Part shown: positions 1 through 7,718 of the stretch, one piece after another | Position numbering within the stretch: position 1 is the stretch's first letter | Layout: the number at the start of each line of letters is the position of its first letter | NCBI GenBank assembly: GCA_964371835.1 | Contig: CAYJOP010000068.1 | Coordinates: forward strand, 1 to 11,503 | Origin: CAYJAD01 sp964371835 | GTDB lineage: Bacteria; Desulfobacterota; Desulfovibrionia; Desulfovibrionales; Desulfovibrionaceae | Length of the DNA stretch: 11,503 nucleotides | Direction: 5' to 3' | Made by a program: the position numbers and the translations under genes | Notes under the pieces: generated by a model | Database searches by the model: none | The model's input: only the letters and a program-made list of their open reading frames with translations | What the model was told of the DNA's origin: nothing

Positions 1-9
1 CGTGCCTCT

Positions 10-64
10 CTGAACAGCACGCTAAAGCGTGTTGTTCAGCATCGACTATTTAGTCAAAGCTGAA
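10..64. repeat. two overlapping, mutually exclusive hairpins
   Basis: The first hairpin pairs 10-22 with 27-39 around a TAAA loop: a 13-bp stem with one G-T wobble. The second pairs TTCAGC (35-40) with GCTGAA (59-64) and encloses a perfect inner stem, GACTA/TAGTC (44-48 with 51-55). Positions 35-39 belong to both stems, so both cannot form fully at once. GCTGAA occurs again at 79-84, giving a second possible partner. The pairings are read directly from the sequence. A switching role is only inference, because neither a promoter nor a terminator T-run is evident beside them. Confidence 0.6.
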
Positions 65-89
65 AAAGATTGTAATTAGCTGAATTAAC

Positions 90-116
90 ACTCCTGCACA
101 ATTCGTTGTGTGGAGT
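90..116. repeat. inverted repeat with TTCG loop
   Basis: ACTCC (90-94) pairs with GGAGT (112-116), and GCACAA (96-101) pairs with TTGTGT (106-111) through one G-T wobble. T95 is bulged and the loop is TTCG (102-105). TTCG is a favoured tetraloop in structured RNA, although the closing pair here is A-T rather than the most stable C-G. A short T-run, 118-121, follows on the plus strand. That is weak support for a terminator, so I call it only a hairpin. Confidence 0.55.
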
Positions 117-124
117 CTTTTGGA

Positions 125-144
125 GCGTTGACGATAGTCAATGC
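125..144. repeat. 8-bp hairpin
   Basis: GCGTTGAC (125-132) pairs with GTCAATGC (137-144) around a GATA loop, with one G-T wobble. It lies nine bases after the TTCG hairpin and two bases before the long two-part hairpin at 147-200. It is therefore one unit in a tandem series of stems. Confidence 0.5.
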
Positions 145-146
145 GA

Positions 147-200
147 CCAAAAATCAAGAATAGGCGGAGCTTTGCTTCGCCGTTAAGTGATTGATTTTGG
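147..200. repeat. long two-part hairpin
   Basis: An outer stem pairs 147-157 (CCAAAAATCAA) with 191-200 (TTGATTTTGG), with a single bulged A. Inside it, GGCGGAGC (163-170) pairs with GCTTCGCC (174-181) over a TTT loop, with one G-T wobble. The internal loops are GAATA and GTTAAGTGA. The nested arrangement is the best evidence that this flank folds as RNA, or comes from an element selected for folding. Confidence 0.55.
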
Positions 201-325
201 CGACTTACTGCTAAAACAGCTTGTATTCCTCAGGCGGCACAAAGGCTTGAAAGGAGTTTTGCCATTAGTCCTACAAAATCATTGGAAATGAGACTGTGCA
301 AGCTTTAAGTGTACATTCCCAAAGT

Positions 326-2719
326 TTATAAAAATTTCTTCAATTTGATGTGAAGTTCATTAAAATCTAAAGGTTTGCCTATGTGGTCATTCATGCCAAC
401 CTCTAGGCAATGTTCCACATCTTCTCTAAAAGTATTGGCAGTCATGGCTATTATTGGAATTGTCTTAGCATTTTTAGTGTCAAAAGCACGAATACGCTGC
501 GTTGCTTCGTAACCGTCCATTTTGGGCATATTTATATCCATAAAAATAAGGTCATAAATTTCTGGGTTTTTGCAAAAAAGTTCAAAAGCCTGCTCACCAT
601 TAATTGCAATGTCAATTTGTACTTTTGTTTCCTCAAGAATTGCTATGAGAATTTCTCTATTAATTTCTATATCTTCAGCAAGCAAAATTCTTTTATTAGA
701 AAAATCGCTGTTAATTGTAGAATGAGGGATTAATGATGCATCAGCTTCTGCAAGTGTTTGTAAGTCTGCATTAGGTAGGGTGCATTTAATACTAAAAGTA
801 ATGGTAGTTCCTTTGTTTTCTTCAGAATCTAACTTGATTTCTCCACCAAAAAGCTCAACCACACTCTTGCAAAAGGCAAGGCCAAGGCCTGTTCCACCAA
901 AGCTTCTTGAAATGTGAGCATTTGCTTGTTGGAAGGGGATAAACAGCTTTTTTTGTTGTTCTAAACCAATGCCAATGCCAGTATCACGCACATAAAATTC
1001 GAGAGTGCAATCTAAGTTGTCAATATGTAAAACTTTTACTCCAAGATAGATTGTGCCATCAGTGGGAGTGAACTTTTCAGCATTGGAAAGTAAATTTGTT
1101 AATACTTGAGCAAGGCGTTGTTCATCTGAAATAATATATTGAGGAATATCAGGTGAAATTTCAGCAATGAATGTTTGCCCTTTTTCTTGCATTCTATTGA
1201 TGATTACAGCTTCAATCCTGTTTAATAAATGCATAAAATTGAAAGTGCTGGGGACGATGTTAAATTTGCCAGCTTCAATTTTGGACATGTCAAGCACGTC
1301 ATTTATGACCCCAAGCAGATGCACAGAAGCAATTTCAATTTTACCAATGCATTCCTTTATTTTTTCTTGTGATGACGAATCTTTAGCTATTTTTGACATG
1401 CCAATAATAGCATTCATGGGGGTGCGCATTTCATGGCTCATATTGGCAAGAAAGCTTGACTTTGCTTTACTTGCTGTCTTTGCCTTGGTCATAGCTTCAG
1501 TTAATTCTGCGTTATAACCATCTAATTTGGCGCGTAATTCATTAATCGTTCTTGCCAGTTGCCCAAATTCGTCATTACGATTTATGCCATAGATTGAGCC
1601 ATCGCCGCGTGGAGTAGTTTCTGCAAGGCTATTCATCATTTTGGATAAAGGTGCAAAAATTAACTTGCGACTTATAAGTGTGCTACAAAGCATATACAGC
1701 ATTAGGCTGCCAATGATAATCCATAGTAATGACTGTAAATTTGCTATTGAAAAAAGTGAGCTTGCATTAAAAAATGTAATAACTGACCAGTCAGTATTGG
1801 CAATGGGGCTTATGGACACGAAGCTATATTTATTGTTTTGGGGCAGTTCAATAACAATTGGAAAATGGCTGGTTGTGAAGTGGCCTTTGATATTTTCAAT
1901 GTGCTTTGTAACTTCTTCCACAAAAGCAGGTATGGGGATGGCATCTTTTACATTTAAGGTACTGTCATCAAATAATTTATGCTGTGCATTTTGAATACTA
2001 TCCATTTGAATAATGCCATTTCTATCAATAACTAAGCCACGAATGTTAGATTGATCGTATTCGTCAAAAGCATTTTCTAGTACCTGCTCGATGTATAGGC
2101 CAGTGGCAATTATGCCAACAACCTTTGTGTGGTCAGGAGAAAATACTTTGTGATTTAGCCATACTAGCCTACGCTGTTTAATTTTATCTACATCAACATT
2201 AAGCATGTAGTTAAAGTTTGAGGCCTTGGTTTCAAAGTACCAGCCATCATCCTTGCCTTCTTCACTAAGAATTGCTGCATGGGTAAAATTATCAATTTTT
2301 GTATCAAGCTCAAAGTTAAATTCATGGCCAGATTTATCAATTCCAAAATATATAACCTTGTTACTTAAGATATTTAAAAAAGAGCGCATCTCTTTGTATG
2401 CATTGTCTTTATGTTCTATGTTTTCTTCATGGGTAAACCAGTCCATAATTTTTCTTGAGGTTGCAGCCTTAGTGATTAGGGCTATCTCTCTGTTTAAGTA
2501 AGCGTTAAGAGCCCCAGTGGTTTTGATGGAGTATAGTTCTGCGTAATCTCTTGAGATTTCATGTGTAGTATTGCGTATGGTATGGTAGGTAAGCCAAATT
2601 AGGACAAGGCAAAAGATGGCAAAAAATGAGAGATTGAAAGTTCTAAATGTGAACTCAATCTTACCTTGTTTTTGGCTTTTATTTTTAGTTTTCTTAAAAA
2701 AAGTAGGTGACATATGCAT
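326..2719 (-). CDS. membrane hybrid sensor histidine kinase (Cache-HAMP-HisKA-HATPase-REC)
   Basis: This 797-residue protein is a hybrid two-component sensor that should sit in the inner membrane, autophosphorylate in response to an external ligand and pass phosphate to its own receiver. Residues about 30-48 and 331-349 are membrane segments. The roughly 280 residues between them look like a double Cache sensor domain. A HAMP linker (about 350-402) follows, then HisKA with the phospho-acceptor H429 in SHEMRTPMNA. The ATPase domain has the N box (N542/N546), DTGIGIG from D579, FIPFQQ (593-598) and GGTGLGL (608-614). The C-terminal receiver has acidic E682/D683, phospho-acceptor D728, T760 and K782. 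All catalytic residues are present. There is no HPT domain, and no partner response regulator lies in the window. The ligand is unknown. The start could be M1 or M3 (2713), as neither has a clear Shine-Dalgarno. It has its own promoter at 2764-2792. Confidence 0.93.
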   Translation of the reverse strand: MHMSPTFFKKTKNKSQKQGKIEFTFRTFNLSFFAIFCLVLIWLTYHTIRNTTHEISRDYAELYSIKTTGALNAYLNREIALITKAATSRKIMDWFTHEENIEHKDNAYKEMRSFLNILSNKVIYFGIDKSGHEFNFELDTKIDNFTHAAILSEEGKDDGWYFETKASNFNYMLNVDVDKIKQRRLVWLNHKVFSPDHTKVVGIIATGLYIEQVLENAFDEYDQSNIRGLVIDRNGIIQMDSIQNAQHKLFDDSTLNVKDAIPIPAFVEEVTKHIENIKGHFTTSHFPIVIELPQNNKYSFVSISPIANTDWSVITFFNASSLFSIANLQSLLWIIIGSLMLYMLCSTLISRKLIFAPLSKMMNSLAETTPRGDGSIYGINRNDEFGQLARTINELRAKLDGYNAELTEAMTKAKTASKAKSSFLANMSHEMRTPMNAIIGMSKIAKDSSSQEKIKECIGKIEIASVHLLGVINDVLDMSKIEAGKFNIVPSTFNFMHLLNRIEAVIINRMQEKGQTFIAEISPDIPQYIISDEQRLAQVLTNLLSNAEKFTPTDGTIYLGVKVLHIDNLDCTLEFYVRDTGIGIGLEQQKKLFIPFQQANAHISRSFGGTGLGLAFCKSVVELFGGEIKLDSEENKGTTITFSIKCTLPNADLQTLAEADASLIPHSTINSDFSNKRILLAEDIEINREILIAILEETKVQIDIAINGEQAFELFCKNPEIYDLIFMDINMPKMDGYEATQRIRAFDTKNAKTIPIIAMTANTFREDVEHCLEVGMNDHIGKPLDFNELHIKLKKFL

Positions 2720-2763
2720 GTACCAATTGGTTAATTATTTTGCAAAAAAATTCAGCTTAAATT

Positions 2764-2792
2764 ATTGTATATAGTTAAATAAAGAAAGTCAA
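2764..2792 (-). promoter_or_regulatory. sigma70-like promoter for the hybrid kinase
   Basis: On the minus strand, TTGACT (2787-2792) and TACAAT (2764-2769) are separated by exactly 17 bp. Each hexamer matches the consensus at five of six positions. The expected start site near 2757 gives an untranslated leader of about 40 nt. The site lies in the 96-bp gap after queD, so the kinase can be expressed independently of dnaE-queD. Confidence 0.65.
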
Positions 2793-2815
2793 CGTTTTGA
2801 TAAGAATAACCATTA

Positions 2816-3202
2816 CTATATTTCTTTATACGTTGCAGTTTGAGCGCTTTTTTCTGAAACACTAACGCTGCACACTTGCACTTCATAATCTAACAATGAT
2901 TTTTCCATCATTATATAAATGTGTTGGGCTAGGTTTTCTGAAGTGGGGTTAATTTTATCAAATGGTGAAGTTTCGTTTAGTAAACGGTGATCAAGTGTGT
3001 TTAGAATTTCTTTTAATTTTTTCTTGAGAATTTTGAAATCAATTAAAAATTCTATGTTATCATCAAGCTTTTCGCCTTGTACAACAAGCTCAACGGTAAA
3101 GTTGTGCCCATGCATATTTTCGCATTTACCTTCATAGTTGCGCAAAGCGTGTCCTGCGCAGAATTCAGAACGAACGGTAAGCTGCCAGATTTTCTTTTTC
3201 AT
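2816..3202 (-). CDS. queD: 6-carboxy-5,6,7,8-tetrahydropterin synthase (QueD/PTPS family)
   Basis: QueD converts 7,8-dihydroneopterin triphosphate to 6-carboxytetrahydropterin, a step toward preQ0 and queuosine tRNA modification in the cytoplasm. The 128-residue product has the family's zinc ligands H18, H31 and H33, the catalytic cysteine C27 in CENMHGH, the D71-H72 pair in LDHRLLNE, the PTSEN motif (86-90) and the conserved late glutamate E117. Its length is usual for bacterial QueD. I chose the ATG at 3202 rather than an in-frame ATG at 3223. The former has AAAGGA eight bases upstream and overlaps the dnaE stop as ATGA, while the latter adds seven residues with no family support. No other queuosine gene is in the window, so the exact subfamily (QueD versus related PTPS paralogues) rests on the motif alone. 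Confidence 0.9.
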   Translation of the reverse strand: MKKKIWQLTVRSEFCAGHALRNYEGKCENMHGHNFTVELVVQGEKLDDNIEFLIDFKILKKKLKEILNTLDHRLLNETSPFDKINPTSENLAQHIYIMMEKSLLDYEVQVCSVSVSEKSAQTATYKEI

Positions 3203-6200
3203 ATGGCTTTTCCTTTGGACCATTGTAAAATATCCGCTTCAAGCATGGGGCCTGGCTGAACTCTGTATTTAGGTCCAAGCTCTAATAAGCAATAATATCC
3301 GTCAAGTGCCAGTTGGGCTTCTGCATGGACTGAGCCTTTATGCTTATGTAATATGGCTTGCAAGGCTAGCATGCTTTGTTTGTCTAGTAAAGTTGATGGA
3401 ATATTAATGCGGATGGGGCTATCATTGTCATTACAAGCCTTTGTTAATGCGATTACTTTTTGCCCAAGCATTTTAATTTCGCGTGGAGCATCTTCGGCTT
3501 CATCGTCATCATTATTTTTAAAGTCATTATCTTTAGCATCAAGCCTAGCCTCAATTAATAGGGGTTGGTCTGATTGCAAGAGCTCTCTGTATTCTGCATA
3601 AGGCCTTGGAAAGAAAGTAACTTCAGCATGGCCAGTTAAATCTTCAATACTTACAAAGGCCATTCGTTCACCCTTACTCTTGGTTAGCACTTCCTTCAAA
3701 GCTGTAACAAGCACAGCCACACGCAGCTCACTGCCAGGAAATAACTCTCGTGCATCTTCCAGTTGTGTTAGGCATAAACGGGCAATTTCTTTACGATAGG
3801 GCATAAGAGGGTGACTGGTTAGGAAAAAGCCAAGGGCCTCTTTTTCATTGCGTAATTTTTCTTCATCAGACATTTCTTGTGTGTTTGACTCTTGGCAATC
3901 ATAACCAAGGCCAGAGCTTGGGGCTTGTTCCATTTGTGGGGCCATGGACATTAGTGAAATTTGATTGGAGGCTTTTTCTTTTGCCTTTTTTTGTGCACGC
4001 ATGACCACAACATCTAAGGCGGCTAGCATGGCTGCACGGCTTACTTCAAAACAATCGCAAGCGCCACCTTTAATTAAGGATTCAAACACTCTCTTGGTTA
4101 CTTTGCGCAAATTGACTCTGCAAGCAAGGTCTAACAGTGATGTATAAGGACCTTTGTCAGCACGAGCTTCAACAATTTCCCTAATGGCCTCATCTCCAAC
4201 ATTTTTAATACCGCCAAGTCCAAAAATAACTGAGTCATCATGGGCAGAAAATGCTCGTAAACTCTTATTCACTGAAGGTTGCAGCACTTTAATATCCATA
4301 TCTTTACAAGCTGCAACATACTTTAACAACTTGTCTTGGTTGCCCATTTCAGAGGTAAGCAATGCCGCCATAAATTCAACCTTGAAATGTGCTTTTAAGT
4401 ATGCTGTATGATAGGAAATTAAAGCATAAGCTGCTGAGTGTGATTTATTAAAACCGTATTCAGCAAATTTTTCCATAAGATCAAAAATTTCGTGAGCCTT
4501 TTCTTCGCTAATATTATTTTCAGCCGCTCCGTTTACAAATTTGGAGCGCTCTTGAGCCATGGCTTCAGCGTTTTTCTTACCCATGGCACGACGCAAAAGA
4601 TCAGCACCACCCAAGGTGAAGTTTGAAATAATTTGAGCAATTTGCATTACTTGCTCTTGATAAACAATAACACCATAAGTATCACGCAGGCACTCGTTAA
4701 GTGAGCTATGTGGGTAAACTACCTCAACTATGCCATGCTTACGCTTAATAAATTCGTCAACCATGCCAGAACCTAGAGGTCCAGGGCGATATAAGGCCAG
4801 CATGGCAATAATATCTTCAAAGCAAGAGGGCTTAAGCTGTCTTAAATACTGGCGCATTCCTGAGCTTTCCACCTGAAAAATACCATCAGTGTCGCCTCGT
4901 GCATATAGTTCGTAGGTTGCGCTATCGCTTAGTGCTAAAGTGTCAAGGTCTGGCACTTCCTTGCCTTGATGTTTTATGGCATCCAAGGTGTCTTGAATTA
5001 GGGTCATGGTTTTAAGGCCCAAGAAGTCAAACTTAACAAGGCCAACTTTTTCAACCATTTTCATGTCAAACTGCGTCACAAGTTCGCCACGCTTACCTCT
5101 ATATAATGGTAAGTATTCGGTCATGGCTTTGTCAGAAATAACAAGACCAGCTGCATGAGTTGAAGCATGACGAGATAAACCTTCAAGACGTAATGATGTA
5201 TTTAAAAGCTTTTTAATTTGTGGGTCAGAATCATAGAGTTTTTTTAACTCAACTTCGCTGTCGATGGCCTTTTGAATTGTAATTTTTAAATCATCTGGCA
5301 CAAGCTTAGCTATGCGGTCAGTTTCCGCAAAGCTCATGCCAAGGGCACGCCCCACGTCACGCACCACAGCCTTGGCCTTCATCTTACCAAAGGTGGTAAT
5401 TTGTGCTACGGAGTCTTCTCCATATTTATCAACCATATATCGTATAACTTCACTACGGCGACGTTCGCAAAAATCCACGTCAATATCAGGTAAGGAAATA
5501 CGCTCACTATTTAAGAATCGTTCAAAAAGTAGATTATATGGTATGGGGTCAAGGTTAGTTATACGCAAGGACCAAGCTACCAAAGAACCAGCAGCAGAGC
5601 CACGGCCCGGTCCAACGGGTATACCATTATTTTTTGCCCAGTTGATAAAGTCTTGTACAATTAGAAAATAGTCAGGAAAGCCCATCTCTAAAATAACTTT
5701 AAGCTCTAATTGCAAGCGATCATTGTATATTTTGTGATCAATGCTGGCTGCATCTGGGTGCTGAGCAAGGCGTAATTTTAGTCCTTCTTCTGCAAGGCGG
5801 CGAAACTCTGTTGCTGGTGTCATTCCCTCAGGTACTTCATATACAGGGAAATAAGGTTTATCAAAGGTTAGCTCAATATTGCATTGATCAGCAATGCGTA
5901 TGGTATTGGCTAAGGCTTCTGGCACATGGCTAAATTCCCTTTCCATTACCTCCAGAGGTTTATAATATAAATCTCTAGTTTCAAAACGCATTCTTTTTGG
6001 GTCTTCAATGTTAGTTTGGGTTTGAATGCATAAGAGCAAGTCGTGGGCATCCACGTCAGATGCATCTAAATAGTGGCAATCATTGGTGGCAACCAATGGT
6101 ATACCAGTTTGTTTGGAAATTTCTATGAGGCCGTCATTAACAATGCTTTGGTCAGCAAGGCCATTTGACTGCAACTCAAGGTAGAAGCTTTCAGGATAAA

Positions 6201-6690
6201 TGCTTGCATATTCATCTGTTAGAGCTAAAGCTTTTTCCATGTCTTTAGCAAGTATGGCTTTTGGAATTTCTCCAGCAAGACAAGCAGAAAGGGCAATAAT
6301 ACCAGATGAGTATTTTCTTAAAATATCCTTGTCTATGCGAGGTTTATAGTGAAAACCTTCCAAATATCCATGGGTTACGATTTTAATAAGGTTTCTATAA
6401 CCTTCGTTATTTTTAGCAAGCAGTACCAAATGATGACGTTTTCTGGAATATTCTGACTCACGGTCGGTGTGATCGTGACAAACATAAACCTCACAACCGA
6501 TAATAGGCTTTATGCCAACTTTTTTGCACTCCAAATAAAAGAGCGTTGCTCCATAGAGGTTGCCGTGGTCGGTAATGGCAGCAGCAGGCATGCCATAATC
6601 CTTGGCTCTTTTGCATAAATCTTTTAGTCTTATGGCGCCATCAAGCAGGCTAAATTCTGTGTGGCAGTGTAGATGAACAAATTCTGACAT
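3199..6690 (-). CDS. dnaE: DNA polymerase III alpha subunit (DnaE1 type)
   Basis: This is the catalytic subunit of the replicative polymerase, copying both strands within the Pol III holoenzyme. It has 1163 residues, close to the 1160 of E. coli DnaE. It begins with a PHP domain whose metal motif HLHCH (H6, H8, H10) and TDHG (D41/H42) are intact, unlike the degenerate E. coli version. The palm carries GPGRGSAAGS (360-369), the catalytic aspartates D402 and D404 in PDIDVDF, and D555 in KFDFLGLK. Thumb and finger regions follow to about 870. QISLM (910-914) fits the clamp-binding pentapeptide. An OB-fold spans about 988-1075 and ends in an acidic insert (1060-1067). I chose the ATG at 6690, which gives the family N-terminus MSEFVHLHCH. 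The open frame reaches back to 6771, but those 27 residues do not match the family. The Shine-Dalgarno is weak. The gene is coupled to queD. Confidence 0.97.
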   Translation of the reverse strand: MSEFVHLHCHTEFSLLDGAIRLKDLCKRAKDYGMPAAAITDHGNLYGATLFYLECKKVGIKPIIGCEVYVCHDHTDRESEYSRKRHHLVLLAKNNEGYRNLIKIVTHGYLEGFHYKPRIDKDILRKYSSGIIALSACLAGEIPKAILAKDMEKALALTDEYASIYPESFYLELQSNGLADQSIVNDGLIEISKQTGIPLVATNDCHYLDASDVDAHDLLLCIQTQTNIEDPKRMRFETRDLYYKPLEVMEREFSHVPEALANTIRIADQCNIELTFDKPYFPVYEVPEGMTPATEFRRLAEEGLKLRLAQHPDAASIDHKIYNDRLQLELKVILEMGFPDYFLIVQDFINWAKNNGIPVGPGRGSAAGSLVAWSLRITNLDPIPYNLLFERFLNSERISLPDIDVDFCERRRSEVIRYMVDKYGEDSVAQITTFGKMKAKAVVRDVGRALGMSFAETDRIAKLVPDDLKITIQKAIDSEVELKKLYDSDPQIKKLLNTSLRLEGLSRHASTHAAGLVISDKAMTEYLPLYRGKRGELVTQFDMKMVEKVGLVKFDFLGLKTMTLIQDTLDAIKHQGKEVPDLDTLALSDSATYELYARGDTDGIFQVESSGMRQYLRQLKPSCFEDIIAMLALYRPGPLGSGMVDEFIKRKHGIVEVVYPHSSLNECLRDTYGVIVYQEQVMQIAQIISNFTLGGADLLRRAMGKKNAEAMAQERSKFVNGAAENNISEEKAHEIFDLMEKFAEYGFNKSHSAAYALISYHTAYLKAHFKVEFMAALLTSEMGNQDKLLKYVAACKDMDIKVLQPSVNKSLRAFSAHDDSVIFGLGGIKNVGDEAIREIVEARADKGPYTSLLDLACRVNLRKVTKRVFESLIKGGACDCFEVSRAAMLAALDVVVMRAQKKAKEKASNQISLMSMAPQMEQAPSSGLGYDCQESNTQEMSDEEKLRNEKEALGFFLTSHPLMPYRKEIARLCLTQLEDARELFPGSELRVAVLVTALKEVLTKSKGERMAFVSIEDLTGHAEVTFFPRPYAEYRELLQSDQPLLIEARLDAKDNDFKNNDDDEAEDAPREIKMLGQKVIALTKACNDNDSPIRINIPSTLLDKQSMLALQAILHKHKGSVHAEAQLALDGYYCLLELGPKYRVQPGPMLEADILQWSKGKAI
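3211..3216 (-). promoter_or_regulatory. Shine-Dalgarno that sets the queD start
   Basis: AAAGGA on the minus strand lies eight bases before the ATG at 3202, inside the last codons of dnaE. With the ATGA stop-start overlap it favours the shorter queD product. Confidence 0.7.
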
Positions 6691-6754
6691 AAAAAACCCA
6701 AATATACCAAATTTTATGTAATGTGTAAAAAAATGATTAAAATACGCAATGCCA

Positions 6755-6783
6755 AAAATACATGACATCACGAGTCATGGCAA
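6755..6783 (-). promoter_or_regulatory. sigma70-like promoter for dnaE-queD
   Basis: On the minus strand, TTGCCA (6778-6783, five of six) and TATTTT (6755-6760, four of six) are separated by exactly 17 bp. The predicted start near 6748 gives a leader of about 58 nt before the dnaE ATG at 6690. The spacer is occupied by a palindrome, listed separately. No better pair of hexamers was seen in the 133 bases upstream of dnaE. Confidence 0.5.
6761..6779. promoter_or_regulatory. operator-like palindrome in the dnaE promoter spacer
   Basis: CATGAC (6761-6766) and GTCATG (6774-6779) are perfect inverted 6-mers separated by seven bases. The palindrome fills the spacer and touches the -35 hexamer of the predicted dnaE promoter, where a dimeric regulator would block or remodel RNA polymerase. 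An outer TGCCA/TGGCA pair (6750-6754 and 6778-6782) extends the symmetry imperfectly. No regulator gene lies in the window to suggest who binds. Confidence 0.45.
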
Positions 6784-6798
6784 TAACATTTGGTGTTA
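6784..6798. promoter_or_regulatory. short inverted repeat upstream of the HD-domain gene
   Basis: TAACA (6784-6788) and TGTTA (6794-6798) are perfect 5-mers with a five-base spacer. They overlap the place where the -35 element of the HD-gene promoter would lie. The repeat is short and could arise by chance in AT-rich sequence. Confidence 0.3.
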
Positions 6799-6809
6799 CT
6801 ATAAGGTTA

Positions 6810-6815
6810 TATAAT
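6810..6815 (+). promoter_or_regulatory. -10 element for the HD-domain/methyltransferase pair
   Basis: A perfect TATAAT on the plus strand predicts a start near 6822 and a long AT-rich leader of about 120 nt before the ATG at 6941. No good -35 hexamer is found 16-18 bp upstream, and the inverted repeat 6784-6798 occupies that position. This could mean an activator-dependent promoter. Confidence 0.4.
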
Positions 6816-6862
6816 ATAAATAGTTGAAGCTGGAAATGGTGTTAATTAAGTGTAATTATAAA

Positions 6863-6899
6863 GCTAAAAAATTAAATGCAAAATTTATATTTAGCATTT
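6863..6899 (+). repeat. competing inverted repeats in the HD-gene leader
   Basis: GCTAAA (6863-6868) can pair with TTTAGC (6890-6895). AAATGC (6874-6879) can pair with GCATTT (6894-6899), and the second stem is followed by TTTACC. The two pairings share bases 6894-6895. Both are AT-rich and weak, in a 5' leader of about 120 nt. Confidence 0.25.
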
Positions 6900-6940
6900 T
6901 TACCTTGTGTAGAGAAGGACATGGGGGTATACAAAGGCCC

Positions 6941-7714
6941 ATGAATTTGGATATTTCTTCATATGAAAATCTTTTCTCTCGCTATGCACAAAGTTTTTGT
7001 ATGGTGGAGGATGAACATAAAAGCATGCTTGAGCTTAAAATCATTCACACTCAAGCAGTGCTTGCTCATATGCGTAAATTAATTAAAGAAAGCTCCCTTG
7101 AACCTTATGCAAGGCCTTGTCTTTTATCAGCCTTATTTCATGATGTGGCCCGCTTTCCACAGTTTGCAAGGTGGCGGACATTTAAAGATAGTCAGTCCAC
7201 CAATCATGGGCATTTAGGCGTTAAAGTTTTGAAAGAGCAAGGTTGGCTTGATGGTGAGAATGTTCGTACTCGTCATCAAGTTTTATCCGCTGTGGGCTTG
7301 CACAATCGTTTTAGTTTGCCAAAGGGCCTTCCAGAGGATGTCAGACTCATTACCCTAGCGTTGAGAGATGCGGATAAATTAGATATTTTGCGGATTATGA
7401 GTGAACATTTTTGGGTGGATGCTGCAACAAACAGTGCTGTTACCTTCTATGCTAAAGACGACCCTAAAGCTTGGTCACAAAACATACTTAAAGCCGTATC
7501 TGAACGTCATTTGGCCTCATATAATGATATAGTATACATTAATGATTTTAGATTGTTACTTGGCTCATGGATGCATGAATTGCATTTTGAAACAACAAAA
7601 AAAATTTTATCAAAATCAGGTTATTTAGAGATAATTCTGCAAGATTTACCAGCAGACGTAGAAGTTCAACAAGCTAAAGCATACTTGCTAGGTCTATTAA
7701 AAAATTTAGCTTAA
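6941..7714 (+). CDS. HD-domain protein (putative metal-dependent phosphohydrolase)
   Basis: The 257-residue product belongs to the HD superfamily, whose members hydrolyse nucleotides or other phosphoesters using histidine- and aspartate-bound metals. Visible elements are H36 in KIIHTQ, the H67-D68 doublet in SALFHDVARFPQF, H89/H91 in NHGHLG, H121 in GLHN and the closing aspartates D143/D145 in LRDADKLDIL. The C-terminal third shows no recognisable motif. No signal peptide or membrane segment is seen, so it should be cytoplasmic. The substrate cannot be read from the sequence. I chose the ATG at 6941. The open frame extends upstream to 6824, but that part is lysine- and AT-rich, unlike the rest. 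AAAGG lies only three bases before the ATG, so initiation is not well explained. The methyltransferase gene follows after 4 bp. Confidence 0.82.
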   Translation: MNLDISSYENLFSRYAQSFCMVEDEHKSMLELKIIHTQAVLAHMRKLIKESSLEPYARPCLLSALFHDVARFPQFARWRTFKDSQSTNHGHLGVKVLKEQGWLDGENVRTRHQVLSAVGLHNRFSLPKGLPEDVRLITLALRDADKLDILRIMSEHFWVDAATNSAVTFYAKDDPKAWSQNILKAVSERHLASYNDIVYINDFRLLLGSWMHELHFETTKKILSKSGYLEIILQDLPADVEVQQAKAYLLGLLKNLA

Positions 7715-7718
7715 TATT

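Larger units (their letters stand above)
1..325. other. gene-free flank, rich in hairpins
   Basis: I find no convincing coding region here. Between 10 and 200 the sequence is a near-continuous run of inverted repeats, listed separately. Positions 201-325 are less structured. No long open frame crosses the region, and only short stop-bounded pieces occur on either strand. It lies 3' of the minus-strand histidine kinase, whose stop is at 326-328. I see no clean rho-independent terminator (stem plus T-run) directly after that stop, so where the kinase transcript ends is not visible. The region could hold a structured RNA, an intergenic repeat element or decayed sequence. Confidence 0.6.

Noticed and set aside
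211..264. 17-codon minus-strand stretch ending in PPEEYKLF, resembling a protein tail
   Set aside because: It is bounded by stops on both sides and too short to assign. A decayed gene fragment is possible but not shown.
6691..6771. 27-residue N-terminal extension of dnaE
   Set aside because: The family N-terminus begins at MSEFVHLHCH. The extension includes the predicted promoter and palindrome and does not resemble DnaE.
6824..6940. 39-residue N-terminal extension of the HD protein
   Set aside because: It starts at TTG, is very AT- and lysine-rich, and precedes any part that resembles the HD family.
6921..6944. seven-codon upstream frame (MGVYKGP) whose stop overlaps the HD-gene ATG
   Set aside because: AGAAGG is only two bases from its ATG, too close for good initiation, so translation of a leader peptide is not supported.
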